DNA from: Pseudomonadota bacterium
GTDB taxonomy: Bacteria > Pseudomonadota > Alphaproteobacteria > Rhizobiales > Xanthobacteraceae
Reading direction: 5' to 3'
Assembly: GCA_018240595.1 (NCBI GenBank)
Contig: JAFEFL010000049.1
Span: 32,656 to 96,655, forward strand
Length of the DNA stretch: 64,000 nt
The notes beneath the pieces are model-generated. The model was not told where the DNA came from, did not search any database, and saw only the letters and a program-made list of their open reading frames with translations. Within the stretch, counting starts at the first letter, position 1. Each line of letters begins with the position of its first letter. Both the position numbers and the translations under genes were made by a program. Below are positions 42,036-50,339 of the stretch, one piece after another.

Positions 42036-43409
42036 ATGGCCGCCGACACCCCCGACGATTCCGAACGAAACCGCTTCTCCGCACGTGCGGCGCGCTACGC
42101 CAAGGTCGGCACGCGCGTCGGCGGCGTTGCCGCGCGCATGGCGGGACAGCGGCTGGTGGGCGCGCAGGATACCCGCGCCGGCAATGCGCTGGCGCTGGCG
42201 AGCGCGCTCGGCGGCCTGAAGGGCCCGATCATGAAGGTGGCTCAGTTGCTCGCCACCATTCCCGATGCGGTGCCGCCGGAATACGCCAGCGAGTTGATGA
42301 AGCTGCAGAGCCAGGCGCCGCCGATGGGCTGGGCCTTCGTCAAGCGCCGCATGTCGGCCGAGCTCGGCGCCGACTGGCAGACGAAATTCAAATCCTTCGA
42401 GCATCAGCCGGCTGCCGCCGCCTCGCTCGGCCAGGTGCATCGCGCCGAAGCGCTCGACGGCACGGCGCTCGCCTGCAAGCTCCAGTATCCCGATATGCAG
42501 TCGGCCGTCGAAGCCGACCTCAAGCAACTCGGCCTGTTGTTCGCGCTGCGCAAGCGTTTCGATCCGGCGATCGACACCGACGAGATCGCGATCGAGATCG
42601 CCGCGCGCCTGCGCGAGGAGCTCGACTATGCCCGCGAGGCCAGGCACGTCGCGCTGTACCGCCACATGCTCAAGGACGAGCCGCTGATCCGCGTGCCGAA
42701 GGTGTGGCCGGAACTGTCGAGCGGCCGCCTGCTGAGCATGGACTGGATGGACGGCACCCGGATGCTGTCGCACAAGGAGGACAGCCTCGAGATCCGCAAC
42801 CGGCTCGCCACCGCGATGTTCACGGCGTGGTGGTTTCCGTTCAGCCGCTTCGGCGTCATCCACGGCGATCCGCATCTCGGCAACTACTCGGTCTTCGCGG
42901 CCAGCGGCGCGCCCGCCGGCATCAACCTCCTGGACTACGGCTGCATCCGGATCTTTCCGCCGCGTTTCGTCGCCGGCGTGGTCGATCTCTATCGCGGGCT
43001 GCTGGAGGGCGAAGAGGCGAGGGTGGTGCACGCCTACGAGACCTGGGGTTTCCGCGGCCTGACCCGCGAGTTGATAGACGCGCTCAATATCTGGGCACGT
43101 TTTATCTATGGTCCGCTGCTCGACGACCGCGTCCGCTCCATCGCCGACGGCGTCAAGCCGTCGGACTACGGCCGCCGGCAGGCATTCCAGGTCCATCAGG
43201 CTTTGAAGAGGCTCGGCCCGGTGCAGGTACCGCGCGAATTCGTGTTCATGGACCGCGCCGCCGTGGGCCTGGGGGCGGTCTTTCTCCATCTGGCGGCGGA
43301 ATTGAATTTCTATCGATTGTTTAATGAGGCGATCGAGAATTTTTCAGCTGCGGAGGTAGCGTCCCGACAGGACGCGGCGCTCGGCGCCGTCGGGCTGGCC
43401 GGGCACTAG
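42036..43409 (+). CDS. ABC1/AarF (UbiB) atypical kinase family protein
   Basis: A UbiB-type atypical kinase or ATPase linked in relatives to ubiquinone synthesis and lipid handling, 457 residues. The family-specific KxGQ region appears as LKGPIMKVAQLLATIPDAVP, then the Ala-rich nucleotide loop PAAAASLGQVHRAE and catalytic VIHGDPHLGNYSVF with LLDYGCIRIF as the metal-binding Asp motif. KxGQ is here KVAQ. No transmembrane tail is evident. It follows the peptidase after 71 bases on the same strand. Confidence 0.9.
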   Translation: MAADTPDDSERNRFSARAARYAKVGTRVGGVAARMAGQRLVGAQDTRAGNALALASALGGLKGPIMKVAQLLATIPDAVPPEYASELMKLQSQAPPMGWAFVKRRMSAELGADWQTKFKSFEHQPAAAASLGQVHRAEALDGTALACKLQYPDMQSAVEADLKQLGLLFALRKRFDPAIDTDEIAIEIAARLREELDYAREARHVALYRHMLKDEPLIRVPKVWPELSSGRLLSMDWMDGTRMLSHKEDSLEIRNRLATAMFTAWWFPFSRFGVIHGDPHLGNYSVFAASGAPAGINLLDYGCIRIFPPRFVAGVVDLYRGLLEGEEARVVHAYETWGFRGLTRELIDALNIWARFIYGPLLDDRVRSIADGVKPSDYGRRQAFQVHQALKRLGPVQVPREFVFMDRAAVGLGAVFLHLAAELNFYRLFNEAIENFSAAEVASRQDAALGAVGLAGH

Positions 43410-43506
43410 CCGTCCACAGCCCCGGCGGCCGTTCTGCCGTTGCCCTGCGGCTCCGATTGCGGTAACCCGAAGGCCGCTGGAACCAGTTATTCGGAGATCT
43501 CCCGTC

Positions 43507-43800
43507 ATGGCCGACCACGGCACCGTCGAATACGCCACCGCGACCGGCAACGATTACCCGGCGCACGAGCAGACCTACGAAAGCTTCATCAAATACGCCT
43601 TCGACGGCTCGATCCACGTCATCAACCTCCTGCTGGCGCTGACCGTGGGTGGGGTGCTCGGCCACTGGTTCACGGCGATCCCGGTGTTCCTGATCGCGAT
43701 CATCGGCCTCGTCGCCGCGCTCGGTTCGGGTTCGAAGACGCCGAGCTACGTGGCCTTCGTGCTCTCCTTCCTGATCTTCGGCTTCACCGCCCTGTCGTAG
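43507..43800 (+). CDS. aa3-type cytochrome c oxidase subunit IV
   Basis: A small accessory subunit of the alphaproteobacterial aa3 oxidase, 97 residues. The N-terminal part (to about 30) is hydrophilic, with HEQTYESFIKYAFDGSIHVI typical of the family. The rest forms membrane segments (INLLLALTVGG and FLIAIIGLVAALG, VAFVLSFLIFGF). The oxidase catalytic genes are not in the window. It sits just before the transhydrogenase operon, a linkage that is common in Hyphomicrobiales. Confidence 0.92.
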   Translation: MADHGTVEYATATGNDYPAHEQTYESFIKYAFDGSIHVINLLLALTVGGVLGHWFTAIPVFLIAIIGLVAALGSGSKTPSYVAFVLSFLIFGFTALS

Positions 43801-43879
43801 TCGCGCATAATCATCGCCGCAGGGGTTGGCGTTCGACACATACGCCAGACCTCGCGCTGGGGGAGCGGAGGCACTGTCG

Positions 43880-45010
43880 ATGCGTATCGCCGTAGCACGG
43901 GAAACCGAGGGCAACGAACCGCGCGTCGCGGCGACGCCGGAGACCGTCAAGAAGTTCAAGGCGCTCGGCGCCGAGGTGGTGGTCGCGCGCGGCGCGGGTC
44001 TCGCCTCCGGCATTCCGGACGCGGAATTTGAGGCGGCCGGCGCGAGCCTCGCCGACACCGTCGGCGATGCCGACATGATCCTCAAGGTGCGCCGGCCCAC
44101 CGCCGGCGAGATCGCGTCCTACAAGAAGGGCGCCATCGTCATCGCCATCATGGATCCGTACGGCAACGAGGCCGCGCTCAAGGCGATGGCCGATGCCGGG
44201 CTGACTTCCTTCGCGATGGAACTGATGCCGCGCATCACCCGCGCGCAGTCGATGGACGTCCTGTCCTCGCAGGCCAACCTTGCCGGCTACCGCGCCGTGA
44301 TCGACGGCGCCGCCGAGTATGGCCGCGCCATGCCGATGATGATGACCGCGGCCGGCACCGTGCCGGCGGCCCGCATCTTCATCATGGGCGTCGGCGTCGC
44401 CGGCCTGCAGGCGATCGCCACCGCGCGCCGCCTCGGTGCCGTCGTCACCGCGACCGACGTTCGCCCCGCCACCAAGGAACAGGTGGAGAGTCTCGGCGCC
44501 AAGTTCCTCGCCGTCGAGGACGAGGAATTCAAGAACGCGCAGACCGCCGGCGGCTACGCCAAGGAAATGTCGAAAGAGTATCAGGCCAAGCAGGCTGCTC
44601 TGGTCGCCGAGCACATCAAGAAGCAGGACATCGTCATCACCACAGCGCTCATCCCGGGCCGTCCGGCGCCGAAGCTGGTGTCGGCGGCGATGGTCGCCTC
44701 GATGAAGCCGGGTTCGGTGATCGTCGATCTCGCGGTCGAGCGCGGCGGCAACGTCGAGGGCGCGGTGCCGGGGCAGGTGGTGCAGGTTGGCCCGGCGAAG
44801 ATCGTCGGCCATCTCAACGTGCCGGGCCGCCTCGCGGCGTCGTCTTCGGCGCTGTACGCCAAGAACCTTCTCACCTTCATCGACACCATGATCGACAAGA
44901 AAGAGAAGACGCTCGCGGTCAACTGGGACGACGAACTGATCAAGGCGACGATGCTGACCCGCGATGGCGCGGTGGTGCATCCGAATTTCATGCCGAAGAC
45001 GGCGGCCTAA
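43880..45010 (+). CDS. pntAA: Proton-translocating NAD(P)+ transhydrogenase subunit alpha, part 1
   Basis: The soluble NAD(H)-binding domain I of transhydrogenase, which uses the proton gradient to reduce NADP+ with NADH. It has 376 residues from ATG 43880, with GGAGCGGAGG upstream. MRIAVARETEGNEPRVAATP starts the AlaDH/PNT N-domain; the Rossmann motif is FIMGVGVAGLQAIATARRLG, followed by VTATDVRP. VDLAVERGGN closes the domain. PntA is split in this organism; the membrane part is the next gene. Operon with pntAB and pntB. Confidence 0.96.
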   Translation: MRIAVARETEGNEPRVAATPETVKKFKALGAEVVVARGAGLASGIPDAEFEAAGASLADTVGDADMILKVRRPTAGEIASYKKGAIVIAIMDPYGNEAALKAMADAGLTSFAMELMPRITRAQSMDVLSSQANLAGYRAVIDGAAEYGRAMPMMMTAAGTVPAARIFIMGVGVAGLQAIATARRLGAVVTATDVRPATKEQVESLGAKFLAVEDEEFKNAQTAGGYAKEMSKEYQAKQAALVAEHIKKQDIVITTALIPGRPAPKLVSAAMVASMKPGSVIVDLAVERGGNVEGAVPGQVVQVGPAKIVGHLNVPGRLAASSSALYAKNLLTFIDTMIDKKEKTLAVNWDDELIKATMLTRDGAVVHPNFMPKTAA

Positions 45011-45041
45011 TCCAGCGGCCGGCCGCACCAAGGAGTGCGCG

Positions 45042-45365
45042 ATGCACGAACTAGCCACCGCGGTCGACCCCTTCGTCTTCCGCCTCTCGATCTTCGTCCT
45101 CGCCGTGTTCGTCGGCTATTACGTGGTCTGGTCGGTGACGCCGGCGCTGCACACGCCGCTGATGTCGGTCACCAACGCCATTTCCTCGGTCATCGTGGTC
45201 GGCGCGCTGCTCGCGGTCGGCGTGGCGCTGGTCGCCGATGACAACGGCCCGCTCTGGGCGCGGGCTTTCGGTTTCGTCGCGCTGATCTTCGCCTCGGTGA
45301 ACATCTTCGGCGGCTTCCTGGTCACCCAGCGCATGCTGGCGATGTACCAGAAGAAAAAGAAGTAA
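45042..45365 (+). CDS. pntAB: Transhydrogenase subunit alpha, part 2 (membrane domain)
   Basis: Supplies membrane helices of domain II, 107 residues. ATG 45042 follows AAGGAG by 6 bases. VFRLSIFVLAVFVGYYVVWS, HTPLMSVTNAISSVIVVGAL and FVALIFASVNIFGGFLVTQR form three to four helices. TPALHTPLMSVTNAISS is the conserved motif of the family. It lies 31 bases after pntAA and 18 bases before pntB. Confidence 0.96.
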   Translation: MHELATAVDPFVFRLSIFVLAVFVGYYVVWSVTPALHTPLMSVTNAISSVIVVGALLAVGVALVADDNGPLWARAFGFVALIFASVNIFGGFLVTQRMLAMYQKKKK

Positions 45366-45383
45366 CGGCGGGGCGCGGGGGTC

Positions 45384-46778
45384 ATGAACGCTAACATCGT
45401 CGCTACTCTCTATCTCGTCGCCGGCGTCCTGTTCATCCTGGCGCTGCGCGGCCTGTCGAGCCCGGACTCGAGCCGCCGCGGCAACCTTCTCGGCATGATC
45501 GGCATGACCGTCGCCGTGCTGACGACGCTCGCCTCGCACCCGCCGGCCAGCGCCGTGTCCTGGGCGCTGGTGATCGGCGGCATCGCTATCGGCGGCGGCA
45601 TCGGCGCGGTGATCGCACGCCGCGTGCCGATGACGTCGATGCCGGAACTGGTCGCCGCCTTCCACTCGCTGGTCGGCATGGCGGCGGTGCTGGTCGCCGC
45701 CGGCGCTTTCTACGCGCCGGAAGCCTTCGGCATCGGCAGCCACGGCGCCATTCACGCCCAGAGCCTGATCGAAATGTCGCTCGGCGTCGCCATCGGCGCC
45801 TTGACGTTCACCGGCTCGGTGATCGCCTTCCTCAAGCTCTCGGCGCGCATGAGCGGCAAGCCGATCCTTCTGCCGGCCCGCCACATCGTCAACATCGTGC
45901 TGGCGCTGGCGCTGGTCTGGTTCATCTACGGCTTCTACGTCTCGCAGAGCGCGCTCGACTTCTGGATCATCACCATCATCTCGCTGGTGCTCGGCATCCT
46001 GATCATCATCCCGATCGGCGGCGCCGACATGCCGGTGGTGATCTCGATGCTCAACTCCTATTCGGGTTGGGCGGCGGCCGGCATCGGCTTCACGCTCGGC
46101 AACTCGGCGCTGATCATCACCGGCGCGCTGGTCGGCTCCTCGGGCGCGATCCTGTCCTACATCATGTGCCACGCGATGAACCGCTCGTTCATCTCGGTGA
46201 TCCTCGGCGGCTTCGGCGGCGAAACCGCTGCGGCCGGCGGCGCGCAGGAGCAGCGGCCGGTCAAGCTCGGCTCGGCGGACGATGCCGCCTACATCATGAA
46301 GAACGCGCAGAAGGTCATCATCGTGCCGGGCTACGGCATGGCGGTGGCGCAGGCGCAGCACGCGCTCAAGGAAATGGCCGACAAGCTCAAGGCCGAAGGC
46401 GTCGAGGTGAAATACGCCATTCACCCGGTCGCCGGCCGCATGCCCGGCCACATGAACGTGCTGCTCGCCGAAGCCAACGTGCCGTATGACGAGGTGTTCG
46501 AACTCGAGGACATCAATTCGGAATTCGCCCAGGCCGACGTTGCCTTCGTGATCGGCGCCAACGACGTCACCAACCCGGCGGCCGAGGAGGACAAGACCTC
46601 TCCCATTTACGGCATGCCCGTGCTGCAGGTGTGGAAGGCCGGCACCGTGATGTTCATCAAGCGCTCATTGGCGTCGGGCTATGCCGGCATCGACAACCCG
46701 CTGTTCTACCGCGACAACACCATGATGTTGCTCGGCGACGCCAAGAAGATGACGGAGCAGATCGTCAAGGGCATGTAG
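45384..46778 (+). CDS. pntB: Proton-translocating NAD(P)+ transhydrogenase subunit beta
   Basis: Carries the remaining membrane helices and the NADP(H)-binding domain III, 464 residues. The first 260 residues hold eight or nine helices, including PMTSMPELVAAFHSLVGMAA with the proton-channel His and GGADMPVVISMLNSYSGWAA. Domain III begins near KVIIVPGYGMAVAQAQH and includes HPVAGRMPGHMNVLLAEA and VIGANDVTNPAA. Complete and of standard length. Last gene of the operon. Confidence 0.97.
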   Translation: MNANIVATLYLVAGVLFILALRGLSSPDSSRRGNLLGMIGMTVAVLTTLASHPPASAVSWALVIGGIAIGGGIGAVIARRVPMTSMPELVAAFHSLVGMAAVLVAAGAFYAPEAFGIGSHGAIHAQSLIEMSLGVAIGALTFTGSVIAFLKLSARMSGKPILLPARHIVNIVLALALVWFIYGFYVSQSALDFWIITIISLVLGILIIIPIGGADMPVVISMLNSYSGWAAAGIGFTLGNSALIITGALVGSSGAILSYIMCHAMNRSFISVILGGFGGETAAAGGAQEQRPVKLGSADDAAYIMKNAQKVIIVPGYGMAVAQAQHALKEMADKLKAEGVEVKYAIHPVAGRMPGHMNVLLAEANVPYDEVFELEDINSEFAQADVAFVIGANDVTNPAAEEDKTSPIYGMPVLQVWKAGTVMFIKRSLASGYAGIDNPLFYRDNTMMLLGDAKKMTEQIVKGM

Positions 46779-46832
46779 ATTTTGGCGATGTGAGGCTTGC
46801 GTCACGCGTCCGCGTGACCATCATCTGCCGCG

Positions 46833-47708
46833 ATGACCCATCTCCTTGTCTTTGGTCTCGGCTATTCGGCCCAGCACTATCTCGCCGCGGATTCGGCGCG
46901 GTGGACGCGGATCGTCGCCACCGTGCGCGATCCGGCGCGCGCCGCCGCGTCCGCTGCGCAGCCGGCCCAGTGCACCATTCTTCCGTTCGACGGCAGCACC
47001 ATGGACCGTGCCTTGGCTGCGGCGGTTGCCGAAGCTGACGCACTGCTGCTGTCCGCGCCGCCGGGCGAGGCGGGCGATCCCGTGCTCGCCTGCTGCGGCG
47101 AGGCTCTTATCAAGGCGGGCCGCGTGCGCGACGTCGTCTATCTCTCGACGCTCGGCGTTTACGGCAATCACGACGGCGCCTGGGTCGATGAAAGCAGCGA
47201 ATGCCGCGCCAAGGACGGCCGCACGCGGCGGCGCTACGACGCCGAACAGGCGTGGCTTGATTTCGGCAGACGCACGGGCGCGGTGGTGACGATCCTGCGG
47301 CTCGCCGGCATCTACGGTCCCGGGCGCAGCGCGCTCGACAATCTGCGCGCCGGCACGGCGCGCATCATCGACAAGCCGGGCCAGGTGTTCAACCGCATCC
47401 ATGTCGCCGATATCGCGCGAGCCATCCAAGCCGCGTTCGACAAGCGCGCGGGCGGCGTCTTCAATGTCTGCGACGACGAGCCGACGCCGCCCGGCGATCC
47501 GATCGTCTATGCCGCGCAGCTGCTCGGCGTCGCGCCGCCGCCTGCAATTCCGTTCGACGTCGCGCGGCAGTCGATGTCGCCGATGGCGGTGAGCTTCTAT
47601 GCCGATTGCCGGCGCGCGCGCAACGACAGACTGAAATCGGTGCTCGGCGTCACCTTGCGTTACCCGACCTATCGCCAGGGCCTGGCGGCGATCCTGAACG
47701 CAGAATGA
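46833..47708 (+). CDS. NAD-dependent epimerase/dehydratase-like SDR protein (YeeZ-like)
   Basis: An extended-SDR protein of 291 residues. The nucleotide-binding start is LLVFGLGYSAQHYLA, a GxGxxA form, and VYLSTLGVYGNHDGAWVDE gives the Thr/Tyr region. The canonical YxxxK is altered: the motif around RRRYDAEQAWLDF has YDAEQ with no Lys. ILRLAGIYGPGRSALDNLRA and FNRIHVADIARAI match YeeZ-type nucleotide-sugar epimerase relatives. Catalytic activity is uncertain. It follows pntB by 54 bases and could be read through from it. Confidence 0.82.
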   Translation: MTHLLVFGLGYSAQHYLAADSARWTRIVATVRDPARAAASAAQPAQCTILPFDGSTMDRALAAAVAEADALLLSAPPGEAGDPVLACCGEALIKAGRVRDVVYLSTLGVYGNHDGAWVDESSECRAKDGRTRRRYDAEQAWLDFGRRTGAVVTILRLAGIYGPGRSALDNLRAGTARIIDKPGQVFNRIHVADIARAIQAAFDKRAGGVFNVCDDEPTPPGDPIVYAAQLLGVAPPPAIPFDVARQSMSPMAVSFYADCRRARNDRLKSVLGVTLRYPTYRQGLAAILNAE

Positions 47709-47763
47709 CTGACCGCGGCCGTGGCCAATGCGGCCAAAAATAAATCGCCGCGATCCGATCAAA

Positions 47764-47801
47764 GAGTTTCACTTCTCGCCGCGCCGGATCCGATGAAACT
47801 C
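47764..47801 (+). promoter_or_regulatory. Inverted repeats in the leader of the small exported protein gene
   Basis: GAGTTTCA (47764-47771) and TGAAACTC (47794-47801) are perfect inverted copies with a 22-base centre. Just downstream GCGCGGA/TCCGCGC (47811-47827) forms another 7-bp stem. Both end 14-40 bases before the start codon at 47842, so a structured leader is likely. Confidence 0.35.
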
Positions 47802-47841
47802 CGCCCCATCGCGCGGATCATCCGCGCCACGGGAGATCGAC

Positions 47842-48147
47842 ATGATCCAGGAGAAAACAGTTCGCGGCGCCTTCGCCGCTGTTGCGCTTGGCGCCGGCTT
47901 CATGGCGCTGATGGCCGGCACCGCCCAGGCCGTCGATCCGGGCCTCGGCGTCGGCCGCGCCGGGCCGGGCGTGCGTCCGGCGCTCGGCGCGCCGGGTGTC
48001 GGCGTTGCGCCGGGGGCGCCGCTTTATGTGCTGCCGAAAGGCTGCGTCGCCGTCGTCGTCAACGGCGTGAAGGTGTGGCGCTGCGGCGCCGTGGTCTATC
48101 GCCCGGTGGTGCAGGCCGGCCGCACCGTCTACGTCGTCGTGCGCTGA
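47842..48147 (+). CDS. Small exported hypothetical protein
   Basis: Not a family I can name. It has 101 residues, with GGGAG 8 bases before the ATG. A signal peptide covers about residues 1-30 (GAFAAVALGAGFMALMAGTA, cleavage at AQA-VD). A Gly/Pro/Val-rich segment follows (GLGVGRAGPGVRPALGAPGV), then a beta-strand-like end YVLPKGCVAVVVNGVKVWRC ending in TVYVVVR, with two Cys. Similar small proteins recur in rhizobial genomes. It overlaps the convergent formyltransferase-like gene by 19 bases. Confidence 0.7.
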   Translation: MIQEKTVRGAFAAVALGAGFMALMAGTAQAVDPGLGVGRAGPGVRPALGAPGVGVAPGAPLYVLPKGCVAVVVNGVKVWRCGAVVYRPVVQAGRTVYVVVR

Positions 48148-48815
48148 CCGTCATTCGGTTGCACGTAGCGGAAGACGTGCTCGCCGATGCGGATTTCCGG
48201 CAGGACGCCGATATAGCCGCCGCCGAAGGCCGCGATGCGGCGGTCGAGATCGTCGATCGCGACCGTCGGCGGCACCTGACAGAGATCGAGGCAGTCGCGC
48301 CGGGTGCTCTTTTTCGGGCCCCAGGTCAGCGGCAGCACCGGCAGCGGTTCGGCCGAAGTCGCCAGCACCGGCGCCAGATCCCAGAACAGCCGCGCCAGTT
48401 CGCCAAACGCTTCCTGTTCGAGCGCCATCAGGTCGCCCGGCGGCGTAGCGAAGCGGCGAACCGCGACGATCGGCCCGGCGTCCACCTTCGGCGTCATCAC
48501 GTGAGCGGTGACGCCGAAGTTCGCGGCGCGGTCGTAGCGGGCGAAATGTCCGGGCAGCCATCCCGGATATTCCGGCGGGCCCGGATGAAAGTTGTAGCCG
48601 CCGTAGCCGAGCGCATCGAGGATGGCGCGCGGCACGATCACCGCCGTCGCGAAGGCAATGAGGCGCGCGCGCGCCAGTTGCTCGCGGCCGATCGCGGCGA
48701 GTTCGTCGAAGGTCGCCGCGCCGATCATGGCGAGGCCCGGTCTGTGGCGGCGCAGGGCCGCACTCAGCGCGGTCTGCTCGACCGCGCCGGTCAAAAGAAT
48801 GATGGTGTCGAACAT
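48129..48815 (-). CDS. Formyltransferase-fold protein (Fmt/PurN-like)
   Basis: A short protein of 228 residues with the catalytic triad of folate-dependent formyltransferases: Asn75 and His77 in YNFHPGPPEYPG, and Asp112 in MTPKVDAGPIV. Fmt proteins are about 310 residues with a C-terminal tRNA-binding domain, which is missing here; the C-terminal part contains CLDLCQVPPTVAIDDLDRRI. The acceptor is unknown: sugar nucleotides, glycinamide ribotide or another amine are possible. No methionyl-tRNA or deformylase genes are near. Confidence 0.8.
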   Translation of the reverse strand: MFDTIILLTGAVEQTALSAALRRHRPGLAMIGAATFDELAAIGREQLARARLIAFATAVIVPRAILDALGYGGYNFHPGPPEYPGWLPGHFARYDRAANFGVTAHVMTPKVDAGPIVAVRRFATPPGDLMALEQEAFGELARLFWDLAPVLATSAEPLPVLPLTWGPKKSTRRDCLDLCQVPPTVAIDDLDRRIAAFGGGYIGVLPEIRIGEHVFRYVQPNDGQRTTT

Positions 48816-48863
48816 CGCCGTGCGCGCGCACTTCCCCCGGCGGAAGGCGCTGACGCTCCCCGA

Positions 48864-49280
48864 TCAGGCGGTAACGTCGAGCAGGTTGGCGGACGTGCCG
48901 CTCGTCACGGCGGATGTCGCGCTCGATGTCGTGTTCGGCGTCGGGGAGGCGGCATCCGCGGCCTTGGCGCCGTGATGGCCGTGGTGATGGTGACCGCGGC
49001 TTGCCTGCATCTGCTGCTGCAACTGGTTGAAGATCTGCTGCGCGCCGCTGGTGTCGCCGGATTGCAGCGCCGAACCGATCTGGCCCAATGCGCCGGCCAA
49101 TGTGCTGTTGGGATTGGAAGCGAGCGGCGACTGGCTGAGAAGCGAATAGGCGGACTGCGCCGCGCTCAGATCGCCCGACTGCAACGCGTTGCCGAGCTGA
49201 TTGAACGACTGATTGAACGCGGTGAATGGATTGGACTGCGCGGCGCTGGTCGAGGCCGCGGAAGCTGCTGAGATCGACAT
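48864..49280 (-). CDS. Ala/Gln/Ser-rich repeat protein with His-rich segment
   Basis: No named family recognised. The 138 residues contain two similar units: FNQLGNALQSGDLSAAQSAY (about 27-46) and LGQIGSALQSGDTSGAQQIF (about 65-84), sharing ALQSGDxSxAQ. A His cluster HHHHGHHGAK (about 96-105) could bind nickel, zinc or copper. There is no signal peptide; the start MSISAASAASTSAAQSNPF resembles other rhizobial proteins exported without one, but that is speculation. Strong Gln/Ser bias differs from its neighbours. Confidence 0.65.
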   Translation of the reverse strand: MSISAASAASTSAAQSNPFTAFNQSFNQLGNALQSGDLSAAQSAYSLLSQSPLASNPNSTLAGALGQIGSALQSGDTSGAQQIFNQLQQQMQASRGHHHHGHHGAKAADAASPTPNTTSSATSAVTSGTSANLLDVTA

Positions 49281-49403
49281 GACACAATCCTTGTTGGGAT
49301 CGCGTCGCCCGTAGATCGAGAGCTACGCCCGCCTGCTTTCCGATTTATTAATCATGATGCGCGCGCCGTCTTTTATACGGCGAATTTACCGGCGCCTGCT
49401 GCG

Positions 49404-49640
49404 TCAACCGGCCGCCGCGCGTTTCGCCTTGGCGGCGAGACCGAAATCGACCGGCGCGCCGCACTGGCCGCAGGTGAGGCCGCCGGCGTCGGTCGGCAGT
49501 TCGCAATCGGCGCCGAACTCCGTGATCATCTTGTCGATGTCGTAAGTGGTGAACCAGCCGCAGCTCGGCTCGACGCAGGCGGCCTCGAGCTGCAGGTTCA
49601 TGTCGCGAATGGTGCCGAGGGTCCAGGGTCTCGTGCTCAT
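49404..49640 (-). CDS. Small zinc-ribbon-like hypothetical protein
   Basis: A 78-residue protein from ATG 49640 with GGGAG 9 bases upstream. Cys pairs at 22/27 (CVEPSC) and 57/60 (CGQC) look like a zinc ribbon. The middle TTYDIDKMITEFGADCELPT is helical. Homologues occur in Bradyrhizobiaceae, but I do not know a function. Probably cytoplasmic. Confidence 0.65.
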   Translation of the reverse strand: MSTRPWTLGTIRDMNLQLEAACVEPSCGWFTTYDIDKMITEFGADCELPTDAGGLTCGQCGAPVDFGLAAKAKRAAAG

Positions 49641-49683
49641 GTCGTTTCTCCCTTTCGGCGGTCTCGGCGCGGTGCCGCACAAA

Positions 49684-49714
49684 TGAAAACGCGGGCGCTT
49701 TGAACGCCCGCGTT
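49684..49714 (-). terminator. Rho-independent terminator of rpsU
   Basis: AACGCGGGCG (49688-49697) and CGCCCGCGTT (49705-49714) form a 10-bp stem with a 7-base loop. On the minus strand T residues follow it. It lies 53 bases after the rpsU stop. Confidence 0.8.
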
Positions 49715-49766
49715 ACAAATCTGATCGAAGGTAGCCGACGATTCGCTGAATGTCAGCGCCAGTACC

Positions 49767-50069
49767 CTAGTAGCGCGGCGCGCCGCCACGGCCGCCGGCA
49801 CCACGGCCTTCACCGCCACGGCCGCCACCGGCACCCGCGCCGAAGGCCGGCTTCGGCTTCATCGGCAGCAGGCCTTCGCGCTGCATCTTCTTGCGCGCCA
49901 GCTTGCGGGCGCGGCGAACGGCTTCCGCCTTCTCGCGGGCCTTCTTCTCGGAGGGCTTTTCGTAGTGGCCGCGAAGCTTCATCTCGCGGAAAATCCCCTC
50001 GCGCTGCATCTTCTTCTTGAGCGCCTTGAGGGCCTGATCGACGTTGTTGTCGCGAACGAGAACTTGCAC
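49767..50069 (-). CDS. rpsU: 30S ribosomal protein S21 with Gly-rich tail
   Basis: A small-subunit protein next to the anti-Shine-Dalgarno end of 16S rRNA, 100 residues. The start codon is GTG at 50069 behind AAGGAG. The S21 core is [20 protein letters not shown] and [20 protein letters not shown], followed by a basic helix with [10 protein letters not shown]. The last 25 residues are an unusual Gly/Arg tail ([20 protein letters not shown]), longer than in the 70-residue enterobacterial protein but common in rhizobia. It has its own promoter, structured leader and terminator. Confidence 0.97.
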   Translation of the reverse strand: MQVLVRDNNVDQALKALKKKMQREGIFREMKLRGHYEKPSEKKAREKAEAVRRARKLARKKMQREGLLPMKPKPAFGAGAGGGRGGEGRGAGGRGGAPRY

Positions 50070-50138
50070 GCTTGCTCCTTAGCTGAGGCCGGTTTCGGCC
50101 AAGATCGGTAGAGTTCGGTCGAGGGTTCGAAATTCGGG

Positions 50139-50168
50139 TCGAAAGCCGCGTAATCGCAGGGCTTTCGA
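50139..50168 (-). promoter_or_regulatory. Stem-loop in the rpsU leader
   Basis: TCGAAAGCC (50139-50147) and GGCTTTCGA (50160-50168) are exact complements around a 12-base loop, near the 5' end of a leader of about 100 bases. Ribosomal protein genes often use such leaders for autoregulation, but this is untested here. Confidence 0.45.
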
Positions 50169-50176
50169 GTCGGGTG

Positions 50177-50206
50177 CCTATAGCAGGCTTGCCGGGGCGA
50201 GTCCAA
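50177..50206 (-). promoter_or_regulatory. Sigma-70 promoter of rpsU
   Basis: On the minus strand TTGGAC (50206-50201) and TATAGG (50182-50177) are separated by 18 bases. The predicted start near 50170 gives a leader of about 100 bases before the GTG. Confidence 0.7.
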
Positions 50207-50339
50207 CAAAAGGCGTCAAAACCGCGCTTTTGCGGCGTCCCGGCCTGGTTTTTATATAGGAAACCGCCCCGGCGGCCGCCACCCCGCCGGAAATTCTTGA
50301 GTTTTCGGGCTTTTCCGCAGCGGGCAGCCGCTGCCGCCG

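Noticed and set aside
46801..46818. Hairpin GTCACGCG/CGCGTGAC after pntB as a terminator
   Set aside because: The loop is only 2 bases and no T-run follows on either strand. It may be incidental in GC-rich DNA.
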